A stretch of DNA of 64,000 nucleotides, from assembly GCF_015453285.1 (NCBI RefSeq), contig NZ_JADLZT010000007.1, positions 1-64,000 of the forward strand, in the 5' to 3' direction. The position numbers were made by a program, and so were the translations under genes. Below the pieces are notes generated by a model. The model was not told where the DNA came from and ran no database searches. It was given only the letters and a program-made list of their open reading frames with translations. Source of the DNA: Lysobacter niastensis (GTDB lineage: Bacteria; Pseudomonadota; Gammaproteobacteria; Xanthomonadales; Xanthomonadaceae). Position 1 is the stretch's first letter. Each line of letters begins with the position of its first letter. Below, one piece after another: positions 43,814-52,560 of the stretch.

Positions 43814-44905
43814 TCAGCCGCGCCAGGTATCGTCGGCGACGATGCGGTCGCGCCCGGTCGCCTTGGCGCGGTACAGCGCCTGGTCGGCCCGGTCGAACAC
43901 GCGCTCGGACCAGTCGCGCGTGGGCTCACCCGCAGCCAGGCCGATCGATACGGTCAGCCGGAACGGAAGCGCGGCGCGTGCGATGTGCTGGCGGATGCGC
44001 TCGGCCACCTGGGTCGCGGTGGCCAGGCGGGTGTCGGGCAGCACGATGAGGAACTCCTCGCCACCGTACCGCACCGCCACGTCGTCGCGCCGGATCGACG
44101 TGGCGACGGCATCGGCCACGGCGCGCAGCGCGCGATCACCGAGCAGATGTCCGTGACGATCGTTGACATCCTTGAAATGGTCGACGTCGAGCAGCATCAG
44201 CGTGTACGGCGCATGCTGCAGCTTGGCCATCGCAGCCGGGTTCTCGCGCAGTTGCGACAGCGCGGCGCGGTTGAGCAGGCCGGTCAGGGCGTCGTGCGTG
44301 GCGTTGTGTTCGAGCAGGTCGTTGCGGCGCTGCAGGTCGGCGCGTGCATCCTCCAGCCGCTGCGCGAATGCCTCGCGCTCGGACAGCAGGCGGCGCTGCT
44401 CCAGCGCGTAGCGGCGAAGTTCGAGCAGGTGCTGGGTCTGGCGCGCCAGCACTTCCAGGCCTTCGCGCTGGGCCGGGCGCAACTGGCGCGGGCGCACGTC
44501 CATGACGCACACCGAGCCGAGCGCATGTCCGTCCGGGCTGAGCAGCGGCATGCCGGCATAGAAACGCAGCGGCTTGCCGTCGATGCGCATCTTGGTCTTC
44601 GGGTACTGCGTCTGTGCCGTCAGGTCGCCGATGACGAGCATCTTCCCGGGCTGTCGGATGGCGCGATCGCAGATGGCCTCGCTGCGCGGGGTCTGGCGCA
44701 CGTCCAGACCGAACTGTGCCTTGAACCACTGCCGGTCGTGGTCGACCAGCGAAATGGCCGCGGCTGGCGCTTCGCACAGGCTCATCGCCAGCCGGACGAT
44801 ATCGTCGTAGGCCTGCTCCGGCACCGTGTCGACCACGGCGTACGCGTCGAGCGCGGCCTGGCGGCGCGCTTCTTCGGGCAGGGGCAAGCTCAGCACAGCG
44901 GACAT
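43814..44905 (-). CDS. GAF-GGDEF diguanylate cyclase
   Basis: A 363-residue cytoplasmic signalling protein. GAF sensor domain at ~25-165 (LDAYAVVDTVPEQAYDDIV...SVCVMDVRP), a coiled-coil linker (~165-205), then a GGDEF domain (~205-355). The catalytic motif is YGGEEF, so activity is expected. The RxxD inhibitory site is intact as RRDD, placed 5 residues before the motif, so product inhibition by c-di-GMP is likely. It synthesises c-di-GMP from two GTP. The GAF ligand is unknown. A REC-EAL phosphodiesterase is encoded 14 kb away. Confidence 0.93.
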   Translation of the reverse strand: MSAVLSLPLPEEARRQAALDAYAVVDTVPEQAYDDIVRLAMSLCEAPAAAISLVDHDRQWFKAQFGLDVRQTPRSEAICDRAIRQPGKMLVIGDLTAQTQYPKTKMRIDGKPLRFYAGMPLLSPDGHALGSVCVMDVRPRQLRPAQREGLEVLARQTQHLLELRRYALEQRRLLSEREAFAQRLEDARADLQRRNDLLEHNATHDALTGLLNRAALSQLRENPAAMAKLQHAPYTLMLLDVDHFKDVNDRHGHLLGDRALRAVADAVATSIRRDDVAVRYGGEEFLIVLPDTRLATATQVAERIRQHIARAALPFRLTVSIGLAAGEPTRDWSERVFDRADQALYRAKATGRDRIVADDTWRG

Positions 44906-45078
44906 CGGACGGGGGGCTTCGAGGGGGCGTCAGGCTACCGCTCCCGGCAACCTGAACCTGTGACCCCACGCACAGGGGGACCATACGCCCGAAGGCGGCA
45001 ACGCATTTCCGGGCGACGGTTCAGCCTCCGGCGAACGAAGGCCCCCAATTCAGGCTGTTTTCGGGGCTGGCCCGTGCC

Positions 45079-46416
45079 TCAGGCGTCTTCGGCGAACAGC
45101 TCCAGCGCCTGCACCACTTCGGCCAGTTCGACGCCCTCGTGCAGGTGTCCGACCAGGTCGTGTCCCATATGCACGGCGGCGGCTTCGGCACGGTGCAGGG
45201 CGCCGCCGCCTTCCTGCTTGAGGCGGCCGATCAGCTGGCCGGCCGTGCGCGCGGACTCGTGCCCGGTGCTCTGCAGCAGCACGCGGTCGCCGTCGACCAG
45301 CTTGAAATAGAAGCGCCCGTCGGCCTCGCGGTACTGCTTGAACACCGGCTGCGCCGCCTTCGATGCTTTCTTCGCGACGCCCGTCGACACCTGCGACAAA
45401 TCGCGCAGACCCACCGCGGCACGCAGCGCCTGCAGCGTCGGAATGGCATAGCGCTCGCGCAGGCGCGCCGCACCGTCGCGCAGCACTGCTTCGATGTCGG
45501 CGGGGCGCGCGATCAGCGTTTCGTACTTCTCGCGTTGCGGCGCGACCTCGGCATCGATGCGTTCGAACAGCGCCTGCTTGGCCTCGCCCCAGGCGATGCC
45601 GTCGGCGAAGGCGCGGCGCATCGCATCGGTTTCTTCCTTCGATGCAAAGGCCTGGTAGAGCTGGAACACGTTGGAGTTCCCGGCGTCCTTCGGTTCGCCC
45701 GGCGCGCGCGAGTCGGTGACGATCGAGTAGATCAGCTTCTTCAACGTATCTCGCGGCGCGAACAGCGGGATCGTGTTGTCGTAGCTCTTGCTCATCTTGC
45801 GGCCGTCGAGACCGGGGAGCGTCGCCACGCTCTCTTCGATCACGGCTTCGGGCAACGAGAAGAACTCCTTGCCGGCGGGCTCGCCATAGAGATGGTTGAA
45901 GCGCTGGCCGAAGTCGCGCGCCATCTCGATGTGCTGGATCTGGTCGCGGCCGACCGGTACCTGATTGGCGTTGAACAGCAGGATGTCGGCGGCCATCAGC
46001 ACCGGGTACATGAAGAGACCCGCGGTGATGCCGGCGTCGTCGTCCTCGCCTTCGGTGCGGTTCTTGTCGACCGCGGCCTTGTAGGCATGGGCGCGGTTGA
46101 GGATGCCCTTGCCGGCGACGCAGGTCAGCAGCCAGGTCAGTTCGTTGGTTTCGGGAATGTCGCTCTGGCGGTAGAACCACACCTTGTCCGGCTCCAGCCC
46201 GCAGGCCAGCCAGGTCGCGGCGATCTCCAGCGTCGAACGCTGCACGCGCGCCGGGTCCTGGACCTTGATCAGCGCGTGGTAGTCGGCGAGGAAATAGAAG
46301 CTCTCCACGCCGGGCGCGCGGCTGGCTGCCACCGCCGGGCGGATCGCGCCGACGTAGTTGCCCAGATGCGGGGTACCCGAAGTGGTGATGCCGGTGAGGA
46401 CGCGGGTGAGGCTCAT
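45079..46416 (-). CDS. trpS: tryptophanyl-tRNA synthetase with extra C-terminal domain
   Basis: A 445-residue class-Ic synthetase charging tRNA-Trp. The HIGH-like motif is TTSGTPHLGNYVG and the KMSKS motif is GRKMSKSYDN; MYPVLMAADILLFNANQVPVGRDQIQHIEMARDF is also canonical. The first ~345 residues cover the usual TrpRS. The remaining ~100 include FKQYREADGRFYFKLVDGDRVLLQS, which resembles a YegP/DUF1508-like module, making this the long form seen in some proteobacteria. Start at 46416 matches the family; upstream sequence in the same frame is not coding. Confidence 0.95.
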   Translation of the reverse strand: MSLTRVLTGITTSGTPHLGNYVGAIRPAVAASRAPGVESFYFLADYHALIKVQDPARVQRSTLEIAATWLACGLEPDKVWFYRQSDIPETNELTWLLTCVAGKGILNRAHAYKAAVDKNRTEGEDDDAGITAGLFMYPVLMAADILLFNANQVPVGRDQIQHIEMARDFGQRFNHLYGEPAGKEFFSLPEAVIEESVATLPGLDGRKMSKSYDNTIPLFAPRDTLKKLIYSIVTDSRAPGEPKDAGNSNVFQLYQAFASKEETDAMRRAFADGIAWGEAKQALFERIDAEVAPQREKYETLIARPADIEAVLRDGAARLRERYAIPTLQALRAAVGLRDLSQVSTGVAKKASKAAQPVFKQYREADGRFYFKLVDGDRVLLQSTGHESARTAGQLIGRLKQEGGGALHRAEAAAVHMGHDLVGHLHEGVELAEVVQALELFAEDA

Positions 46417-46513
46417 CGAACGCTGACGCCAGGGAAAACGGCCCCACAGTGTACCCAACCCCGCGGCGGGCCCCGGCACGTTGAGATCGGCGACCCACCC
46501 GGAGACACCCCTC

Positions 46514-47308
46514 ATGTTGCGCACCCTGCCGACTCTGTTGACCCTGTTCGCCGCGCTGGCTGCCGCGGCGTGCGTTCCACTCCAGGCCCGCCCACTGGTC
46601 GACGTCGCGGTGATCGACCGCGACAACGGACAGTGGCTGCAGCCGGTGCGGCATCGTGGCCAGGCCTGGATCGCCGGCACGCCCGGACATCGCTATTCGC
46701 TGCGCCTGACCAACACGACCGGCCGCCGCGTGCTGGTCGTGCTGTCGGTGGACGGCGTCAACGCGGTCACCGGCGAGACCGCACACCCGTCGCAGACCGG
46801 TTACGTACTCGGCCCGTGGCAAAGCAGCGAGATCCAGGGCTGGCGCAAGTCGCTGGACGAAGTGGCACAGTTCGTCTTCACCGACCTGCCCGACAGCTAT
46901 GCGGCGCGCACCGGGCGGCCGGACAACGTCGGCGTGATCGGCGTGGCGGTGTTCGAGGAGTCGCGTCGCTGGTATGGCGACGTACCGGTGCCCATCGCGC
47001 GCGGCGAACGCGAGCGCGGCGACGCCGCCAAGGCCACGGCACCTGCGGCCGAATCGCGTGACTCGGCTGCACAATCGATCGGCACCGGGCATGGTGCGCG
47101 CGAATGGTCGCAGGCAACACGCACCGGATTCGAACGCGCCACACGCCATCCCGCGCAGATCAGCGAGCTGCGTTACGACGACCCCGCCTCGCTCGTCGCT
47201 CGCGGCGTACCGCTGCCCTACCCCTGGCGCGAGCCTCCTTATCGCGGGTACGACGCACCACGCGCGTTTCCGGAAGGTTTCGTCGCAGATCCGCCGGGCC
47301 ACTACTAA
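46514..47308 (+). CDS. hypothetical secreted protein
   Basis: A 264-residue exported protein I cannot name. The signal peptide (MLRTLPTLLTLFAALAAAACVPLQA) includes a Cys that could be a lipobox (AAAC) or lie inside a normal signal ending at QA. The mature region has a beta-rich domain at ~30-150 (GTPGHRYSLRLTNTTGRRVLVVLSVDGVNAVTGETA), and a Pro/Arg/Tyr-rich C-terminus. It resembles proteins with a generic Ig-like core found in xanthomonads. A strong terminator follows. Its start codon lies 97 bases from trpS, divergently transcribed. Confidence 0.75.
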   Translation: MLRTLPTLLTLFAALAAAACVPLQARPLVDVAVIDRDNGQWLQPVRHRGQAWIAGTPGHRYSLRLTNTTGRRVLVVLSVDGVNAVTGETAHPSQTGYVLGPWQSSEIQGWRKSLDEVAQFVFTDLPDSYAARTGRPDNVGVIGVAVFEESRRWYGDVPVPIARGERERGDAAKATAPAAESRDSAAQSIGTGHGAREWSQATRTGFERATRHPAQISELRYDDPASLVARGVPLPYPWREPPYRGYDAPRAFPEGFVADPPGHY

Positions 47309-47320
47309 GGCCCATAAACG

Positions 47321-47360
47321 GCGACGGACCAGTCTTTCGGCTGGTCCGTCGCTGTCGTTT
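47321..47360 (+). terminator. intrinsic terminator after the secreted protein
   Basis: GCGACGGACCAG and CTGGTCCGTCGC form a 12-base-pair perfect stem with 8-base loop, followed by TGTCGTTTC, a weak T-tract. Confidence 0.8.
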
Positions 47361-47432
47361 CAATGCCGGGGAAGCGCGTCCTGGCCGGCCCCTGCCGGCC
47401 TCATGCCGGCGCGCTTCGCCGGCCAATCGATC

Positions 47433-47633
47433 TCAGTGCAGGCTCTTCTCGAACTCGCGCACTTCGCGCTCGGCGCGATCGCGTTCCCATCCATAGCGTT
47501 CCTGCAGACGACCAGCGAGGTACTCGGCATTGCCCTCGGCCACGTCGATGTCGTCGTTGGTCAGGTCGCCCCATTTCGCATGGATCTGACCCTTCAGCTG
47601 CATCCACCTGCCCGCGATCATGTCTTTGTTCAT
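47433..47633 (-). CDS. CsbD-family stress protein
   Basis: A 66-residue soluble protein, [24 protein letters not shown]..., with the CsbD pattern of a W-x-Q-x-K-G-x-x-K-x-x-W core. CsbD-like proteins are small, highly expressed general-stress proteins of unknown mechanism (sigma-B controlled in Bacillus). It is part of a cluster of short envelope/stress genes here, with the two entericidin-like lipoproteins following. Its intact family core and length support the call. Confidence 0.9.
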   Translation of the reverse strand: MNKDMIAGRWMQLKGQIHAKWGDLTNDDIDVAEGNAEYLAGRLQERYGWERDRAEREVREFEKSLH

Positions 47634-47858
47634 GCTGCATCCTCACTGGGTGTCGCGACTGTCGACGTCGCAGGGGAATGATCCCGTGCAGCGCATTCGA
47701 AAAAGGTCAGCGACACGTTATTCGGACTTTGACCAGCATGAATCGACGATGCAGACCATGAACAATTCATCGATCGGGCGAACACGTCGCATGCACCACG
47801 CTGTCTTCGTGCTGAACATACAATCGAACGCCATAGACAACGCAACACGCAAAAAAGA

Positions 47859-47885
47859 AAAAGCCGGAGTGGCCTCCGGCTTTTT
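47859..47885 (-). terminator. intrinsic terminator after the first entericidin-like gene
   Basis: The GCCGGAG/CTCCGGC stem is flanked by A-runs on the left and five T's on the right; on the minus strand it is followed by a long T-rich stretch, ending transcription of 47909-48049. Confidence 0.9.
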
Positions 47886-47908
47886 CCGATCACATGCTGG
47901 CGACAGGA

Positions 47909-48049
47909 TCACTTGTCCTTGTCCGCCGCATCCTCGACTTTCTCGCCAGCCTTCTGCACGTCTTTGCCGGCGCCAGCGACGGTATTGCAGGCAGTCAGGA
48001 TGCCCAGCGAGAACAGCACCAACAGCATCAGAGCAATCGAACGCTTCAT
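47909..48049 (-). CDS. entericidin-like small lipoprotein (copy 1)
   Basis: A 46-residue lipoprotein: signal peptide with a lipobox LTAC (cleavage before Cys21), then NTVAGAGKDVQKAGEKVEDAADKDK. This matches the EcnA/EcnB (entericidin) family of tiny cell-envelope lipoproteins linked to toxin-antidote behaviour and bacteriolysis in stationary phase. No usual ecnA/ecnB pair is formed in the E. coli sense; instead a close paralogue lies 104 bases upstream on the same strand. A good ribosome-binding site (GGAGAC) is visible. Confidence 0.9.
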   Translation of the reverse strand: MKRSIALMLLVLFSLGILTACNTVAGAGKDVQKAGEKVEDAADKDK

Positions 48050-48152
48050 GGATCGTCTCCTTGGACGGTAAGCGGGGACTCGGACCATACCGGTCCGTTC
48101 CGCCCTGCCATCAGACCGCCAGCGACGTGAAATCGGCGTGCATCGCCTGGCG

Positions 48153-48287
48153 TCAGTTCTTGGCGCCGCGCTCCATCTTCTCGCCGACCTTCTGCACATC
48201 CTTGCCGAAGCCCTCGACGGTGTTGCAGGCGGACAGGACGCCGGCCGAGAGTACGGCCAGCAGCATCAGGGCAATGGTTCGCTTCAT
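48153..48287 (-). CDS. entericidin-like small lipoprotein (copy 2)
   Basis: A 44-residue lipoprotein nearly identical in plan to copy 1: LLAVLSAGVLSAC is the lipobox end, then NTVEGFGKDVQKVGEKMERGAKN. About half the mature residues are shared with copy 1. Tandem duplication is likely. Entericidins are outer-membrane-associated peptides; whether these two act as toxin and antidote cannot be read from sequence. Confidence 0.9.
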   Translation of the reverse strand: MKRTIALMLLAVLSAGVLSACNTVEGFGKDVQKVGEKMERGAKN

Positions 48288-48485
48288 GTGTTCTTGTCTC
48301 CGGAGTGGTATCGGGCGGCCGGTGGAGCGCGTCGGCTCCGGGTCCCCTGCCGCCGCCCGGGCAAAAGGGTGGCCGATCGCGGGCAGCCGCGCCAGTCTCG
48401 GCCCGGCTGCCGCGGGGCCCGGCGTCAGCATCGATTCAGTGGCCGGTTGGGGCTTGTGCCGGCCCGCACGGATGCGCAGGCAAAT

Positions 48486-49409
48486 CTAGTCGCGCATCAG
48501 CGTGGACTTGCCGAACAGGCTCTCGACCAGGTCCACGGCCAGCTTGGCGGTGTGGTTGCGCTTGTCCAGCAGCGGGTTGAGTTCGACGATGTCCAGCGAG
48601 CCCATGCGGCCGGAGTCGGCGATCATCTCCATCACCAGCTGGGCCTCGCGGTAATTCGGCCCCCCCGGCACGGTGGTGCCGACGCCCGGGGCGATGCTCG
48701 GGTCGAGGAAGTCGACGTCGAAGCTGACATGCAGATGCGTGTTCTCGTCGACGCCTTCCAGCGCCTCCTCCATCGCGCGCTTCATGCCGACCTCGTCGAT
48801 GTAGCGCATGTCGTATACATCGAGTCCGTATTCCTTGACCAGCCGCTTCTCGCCTTCATCGACCGAACGGATGCCGATCTGACGGATGACGTCGGGACGA
48901 ATGGCAGGCGCCTCGCCAGCAAGATGGGTCAGTGCCTGCGGCCCCAGGCCACAGAGACACGCGACCGGCATGCCATGCACATTGCCGGACGGGGTCACCT
49001 GGCTGGTGTTGAAGTCTGCATGGGCGTCCAGCCACAACACGCGCAGCTGCTTGCCGGTCTCGCGGCAATGGCGTGCCACTGCGGTGATCGAGCCCAGGCC
49101 CAGGCAGTGGTCGCCACCCAACAGGATCGGCATGCGGCCATCGCGCAGCTCGGTGGCGACGGCGTCCATGACCAGACGATTCCATTCGACCACTTCCGGC
49201 AGGTGGCGATAGCCCTCAACAGGCTTCTGCCACGGATTGCGCGGGCCATCGAGGTTGCCGCGATCGGCCACGTCGACGCCGCGCTTTACCAGGGCTTCGC
49301 CCAGGCCGGCAATGCGCAGCGCCTCCGGACCGAGCCGGGCGCCGCGGTGGCCGGCGCCGATGTCGGTCGGCGCCCCGATCAGCGAAACCGGGGGATAAGT
49401 GCGTGCCAT
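48486..49409 (-). CDS. rocF: arginase
   Basis: A 307-residue ureohydrolase converting arginine to ornithine and urea. The two-manganese motifs are complete: LGGDHCLGLGS, LWLDAHADFNT and SFDVDFLDPSIAPG, followed by GGPNYREAQLVME and LDIVELNPLLDK. The hexameric arginase fold and length fit the RocF type. The gene stands alone, just upstream of tRNA-Thr. Urea downstream use (urease) is not visible in this window. Confidence 0.96.
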   Translation of the reverse strand: MARTYPPVSLIGAPTDIGAGHRGARLGPEALRIAGLGEALVKRGVDVADRGNLDGPRNPWQKPVEGYRHLPEVVEWNRLVMDAVATELRDGRMPILLGGDHCLGLGSITAVARHCRETGKQLRVLWLDAHADFNTSQVTPSGNVHGMPVACLCGLGPQALTHLAGEAPAIRPDVIRQIGIRSVDEGEKRLVKEYGLDVYDMRYIDEVGMKRAMEEALEGVDENTHLHVSFDVDFLDPSIAPGVGTTVPGGPNYREAQLVMEMIADSGRMGSLDIVELNPLLDKRNHTAKLAVDLVESLFGKSTLMRD

Positions 49410-49425
49410 TGATGACGTCCTCGAC

Positions 49426-49501
49426 TGGTGCCGGCAGTCAGAATCGAACTGACGACCTACCGCTTACAAGGCGGTTGCTCTACCAACTGAGCTATGCCGG
49501 C
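49426..49501 (-). tRNA. tRNA-Thr (anticodon TGT)
   Basis: Minus-strand cloverleaf: acceptor GCCGGCA pairs with TGCCGGC, D loop AGTTGGTAGA, anticodon stem ACCGC/GCGGT with loop CTTGTAA (anticodon TGT), T arm containing TTCGATT. CCA is encoded. It lies between arginase and the SPOR protein on the same strand. Confidence 0.95.
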
Positions 49502-49538
49502 GAGAAGGACATTCTAACTTGCGCGCGTGCCCTGGCGG

Positions 49539-50228
49539 CTACGGCACCGTGGCGCACGCGACGTCGTGGCGTTGCGCGGCCGCGGCAGCCTTCTGCGCAA
49601 CGGCCGCATCGAAGCCGGGACCGGCGGCGACATCGAGCCAATGCACCGTGCGCGCCTCACCCAGGGGTTCGGCTTGCGCGGCGAAACCCGCGGCGATCAG
49701 CGCCTCGGCGCGGCGCCGGGCGGTGTCTTCGGATCGGTAACGGCCCAACGCGATCGAATTGGCTTCAGCGCCATCGCGCACCACGAACAGGTCGCTGAAT
49801 CCCGCCGCGGTGATGCGCTGTGCCAGCGCCTGTGCATCGGAAGGCGACGGCTGCGCCGGCAGGTACACGCGCCAGCCGCGGCCGCTGTCCGCTGTCTTCT
49901 GTTCGCGCACGGCACTGCGGGAAACCTGGGCTTGCAGTTTGGCGCGCGCGGCAGTTGCGGCCGCGCCGTCGGCGAAAGGCCCCAGGCTGAAGCATTGCAT
50001 CGGTGCGCTGGAAGCCGCCTCCGTCGACGCCGGCATCTCCGGTGCGGCGGGAGCGCTCGCCACGACCGCCCGTGGACGAGGCCCGGCCTCGCTCAACAGT
50101 TGCAACTTCGCCACCCCCAGCGGCAACGCTTCAGGCGCCGGTGCCGGCCTGGGCGAATGCAGTGCCCACCAGGCGGCGACGCCGAGATTCAGGACCAGCA
50201 GCAGGATGACGAGGGCACGGACGAACAT
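49539..50228 (-). CDS. SPOR-domain membrane protein
   Basis: A 229-residue protein with an N-terminal membrane anchor (FVRALVILLLVLNLGVAAWWA), a Pro/Ala-rich linker to ~70, a domain at ~75-160 with CFSLGPFADGAAATAARAKLQAQVS and RGWRVYLPAQPSPSDAQALAQRITAAGFSDLFVV, and a C-terminal segment containing IALGRYRSEDTARRRAEALIAAGF. The latter two are SPOR-type repeats, which bind denuded glycan strands at the division septum. It follows coaX by 9 bases, so birA-coaX-SPOR form one operon. The role may be in cell division. Confidence 0.85.
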   Translation of the reverse strand: MFVRALVILLLVLNLGVAAWWALHSPRPAPAPEALPLGVAKLQLLSEAGPRPRAVVASAPAAPEMPASTEAASSAPMQCFSLGPFADGAAATAARAKLQAQVSRSAVREQKTADSGRGWRVYLPAQPSPSDAQALAQRITAAGFSDLFVVRDGAEANSIALGRYRSEDTARRRAEALIAAGFAAQAEPLGEARTVHWLDVAAGPGFDAAVAQKAAAAAQRHDVACATVP

Positions 50229-50237
50229 TCGCGGATT

Positions 50238-50978
50238 CTATGTCGCCGATTCGGTGCCGGCCCAGATCGCCAGGCCATCCAGCACCAGCGTTGCGACCTG
50301 GGTCGCATCCGGCAGTCGCGTCGCCAGCGTTTCCGAGCCTCCGCCGTGCAGCACCAGCCGCGGCGTCCGCCCCAGCCTGGCCTTCGCGGCATCGAGACTG
50401 CGCTCGATCAGGGCGATCGCGGCGCCATCGCAGCCCGACGCCAGCGCATCTTCGGTGTCGGCGGCGAAGTCGACATAGTCCCCTCCCGTTACCGGCAACT
50501 GCGGCGCGCGCGCATGCAGCACCTCGCGCATCAGCGTGGGCGATGGCGCGATGCGGCCGCCGAGGTGTTGTCCATCGCGGTCGATCAGATCGATGGTCAA
50601 TGCCGTACCGACGCCACAGACCAGCGCGTCGTCCCCGGCCTGCGCATGCACGGCCAGCAGCGCGAGGAAACGATCGACACCCAGCTTGTTCGGTTGCGCA
50701 TATGCGATGCGCACCGGACCGAAGCGGGACTGGGTGCGGGCAATGGAAATGCGGCTGCAGCGCGCGGTGAGCGCGTCGAGCACCGCCACGCGAAGTCCCG
50801 GACTGGCGACACTGGCGAGGTAGCCCACGTCCACCCGTTCCGGCAGCGCCTGCGCCAACGCCTGCGCCACGTCTTCCTCGCGGTGCGGCAGGGCGATGGC
50901 CAGACCCGCGCGACCATCGTGGCCGAGCGGTGCGCATTTCAGGCGCGTATTGCCGAGATCGAACAGCCAGGCGCTCAT
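50238..50978 (-). CDS. coaX: type III pantothenate kinase
   Basis: A 246-residue ASKHA-fold kinase phosphorylating pantothenate, first step of coenzyme A synthesis; type III enzymes are not feedback-inhibited by CoA. Signatures: FDLGNTRLKCAPL (phosphate-1), the GVDRFLALLAVH segment, VCGVGTALTIDLIDRDGQHLGGRIAPSPTLMREVL (phosphate-2 and pantothenate site) and TGGDYVDFAADTEDALASGC. The start codon overlaps the birA stop by 4 bases. birA-coaX order is conserved in many gammaproteobacteria. Confidence 0.94.
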   Translation of the reverse strand: MSAWLFDLGNTRLKCAPLGHDGRAGLAIALPHREEDVAQALAQALPERVDVGYLASVASPGLRVAVLDALTARCSRISIARTQSRFGPVRIAYAQPNKLGVDRFLALLAVHAQAGDDALVCGVGTALTIDLIDRDGQHLGGRIAPSPTLMREVLHARAPQLPVTGGDYVDFAADTEDALASGCDGAAIALIERSLDAAKARLGRTPRLVLHGGGSETLATRLPDATQVATLVLDGLAIWAGTESAT

Positions 50979-52024
50979 TCGCGCTCCCCGGATGAAGTGG
51001 TCCCCAGACGAACACTGACTTCGCCGGAATGGAAGTTGCGCTCGCCGCCTCCGGCCAGGCGCACGCGCAAGGCGCCGTCATCGGCCAGTCCCAAGGCGAC
51101 GCCTTCGTCGCGGCTCAGGGCGCCTTCGATGCGGACCGCCTGGCCGGCGAGCGCATCGAGTGCTGCGTAGCGGGGCAGGAACGGCGCCAGCCCTTCGCCA
51201 TCGAACTCGTCCAGCGCCATCAGCAGGTGCTCAAGCACTGCCGCCGCGACGACGTTTCGCGATGGCGCCGTGCCGGACAGCGAAGCCAGATCGCACCAGG
51301 GCTGGCCGATGTCCGGCGCGGCGCTGGCGGGCATGCATACATTGAGGCCGAGCCCGATCACGGCGCGCACCGGGCCGGCATGTTCGCCGCCACCCTCCAC
51401 GAGCAGGCCGCCCAGCTTGCGCAGGCCCTCCGGTCCGGACACGACCACGTCGTTCGGCCACTTCAGGGAGGCACCGGCAACGCCCAGGCCACGGAGCGCC
51501 TCGACGGTGGCGATGCCCGCGACCAGGCTGAGCCCCCCCAGTCGCGCCAGCCCGCCACCAAACTGGCGCGACAGCGACACATAAAGGTGTGCGGCCAGCG
51601 GCGAGGTCCAGACCCGTCCCCGGCGCCCGCGTCCGCCGGTCTGGCGCTCGGCCATCAGCACATCGGCGCCTCTCGCGGGCGGATCCCGGCGAAGCAGTTC
51701 GCTGTTGGTCGAATCGATGGTCCAGGCCACTTCGAGCGTCGACAGCCTCGAGCGCGCCCCGACGGTCAGCGCACCCTGGATGGTCGCGGCGTCGAGCAGT
51801 TCCAGTGGTTGGGCCAGCGCGTAGCCGCGGCCGGGCTTGGCTTCGATCGCGACACCCGCCTCGCGCAGGTGCTCGATCCGCTTCCAGATCGCCGCCCGGG
51901 TCTGGCCGTAATCCCGGGCCAGGGCGTCGCCGGTAGCCGGACCGGCCATGAGCCGTTCCAGCAAGGCCCGCTCCAGGGCCGCCCGCTCCGGTGAAACATG
52001 TTCCACGACGGCGCGGTCAGTCAT
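50975..52024 (-). CDS. birA: bifunctional biotin-protein ligase / biotin operon repressor BirA
   Basis: A 349-residue protein with an N-terminal winged helix (ATGDALARDYGQTRAAIWKRIEHLREAG, residues ~30-75), a central catalytic domain with the biotin loop GGRGRRGRVW and KWPNDVVVSG, and a C-terminal SH3-like domain ending near LRVRLAGGGERNFHSGE. It ligates biotin to carboxylase carrier proteins and can act as transcription repressor. It is somewhat longer at the N-terminus than E. coli BirA. First gene of a birA-coaX-SPOR operon. Confidence 0.95.
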   Translation of the reverse strand: MTDRAVVEHVSPERAALERALLERLMAGPATGDALARDYGQTRAAIWKRIEHLREAGVAIEAKPGRGYALAQPLELLDAATIQGALTVGARSRLSTLEVAWTIDSTNSELLRRDPPARGADVLMAERQTGGRGRRGRVWTSPLAAHLYVSLSRQFGGGLARLGGLSLVAGIATVEALRGLGVAGASLKWPNDVVVSGPEGLRKLGGLLVEGGGEHAGPVRAVIGLGLNVCMPASAAPDIGQPWCDLASLSGTAPSRNVVAAAVLEHLLMALDEFDGEGLAPFLPRYAALDALAGQAVRIEGALSRDEGVALGLADDGALRVRLAGGGERNFHSGEVSVRLGTTSSGERE

Positions 52025-52285
52025 GCCACGAGCCTGTTAAGTGCCGGGGACGAAACGATCCCTGCCGCCCGTCTCCGAAGAGCCGTGGCGGCGCGGGCGC
52101 ATTGCAACGTTCTGGGCTCGGCACGCATCCATGGAATTATGCGTGAGCCACGTTCCCAGGCGGATCTCCAGATTGCGGCAGAACGTGCCCGCGGCGCGGC
52201 GAGCAGTGGCGCCGGCCGGGCAGCCGCCATCGATTCGCGTTATAGTCAAGACCTGCCCGAGGCCGATCGGCCCGAGGATGCCCCC

Positions 52286-52543
52286 ATGCTCAGGACCTGC
52301 ATTTGCCTACTGATCGCATTTGCCAGTGCGACGGTTGCTGCGCGTGAAATCAAGCTGAGCGATGCCAACAGCGGCAGCTGCCCCGAGAACATGGCCGTCG
52401 CGGCCAGCAAGAGCGAAGCGCGGCCTGCCCGCTCGGTGGCTCCGGTGCGCGCCAACAAGCCCAAGCCGGGCCTTCCCGCCGATGTGAATGGTCGCCAGCA
52501 ATCACCCCGCTGGCACAGCTATCTGCCGGGCATGTTCCGCTGA
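52286..52543 (+). CDS. short secreted hypothetical protein
   Basis: An 85-residue protein with a clear signal peptide (MLRTCICLLIAFASATVAA, cleavage before RE). The mature part contains IKLSDANSGSCPENMAVAAS and a Pro/Lys-rich tail ending SYLPGMFR. I do not know the family; similar short proteins occur in xanthomonads. It lies 17 bases before the mtfA start on the same strand, possibly co-transcribed. The 261 bases upstream to the birA start hold no other gene that I can support. Confidence 0.7.
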   Translation: MLRTCICLLIAFASATVAAREIKLSDANSGSCPENMAVAASKSEARPARSVAPVRANKPKPGLPADVNGRQQSPRWHSYLPGMFR

Positions 52544-52560
52544 CCTAGGCCGTTTCGCGA

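Noticed and set aside
47620-48489. 289-codon plus-strand frame opposite the entericidin-like genes
   Set aside because: It crosses two real small genes and a strong terminator, and has no domain.
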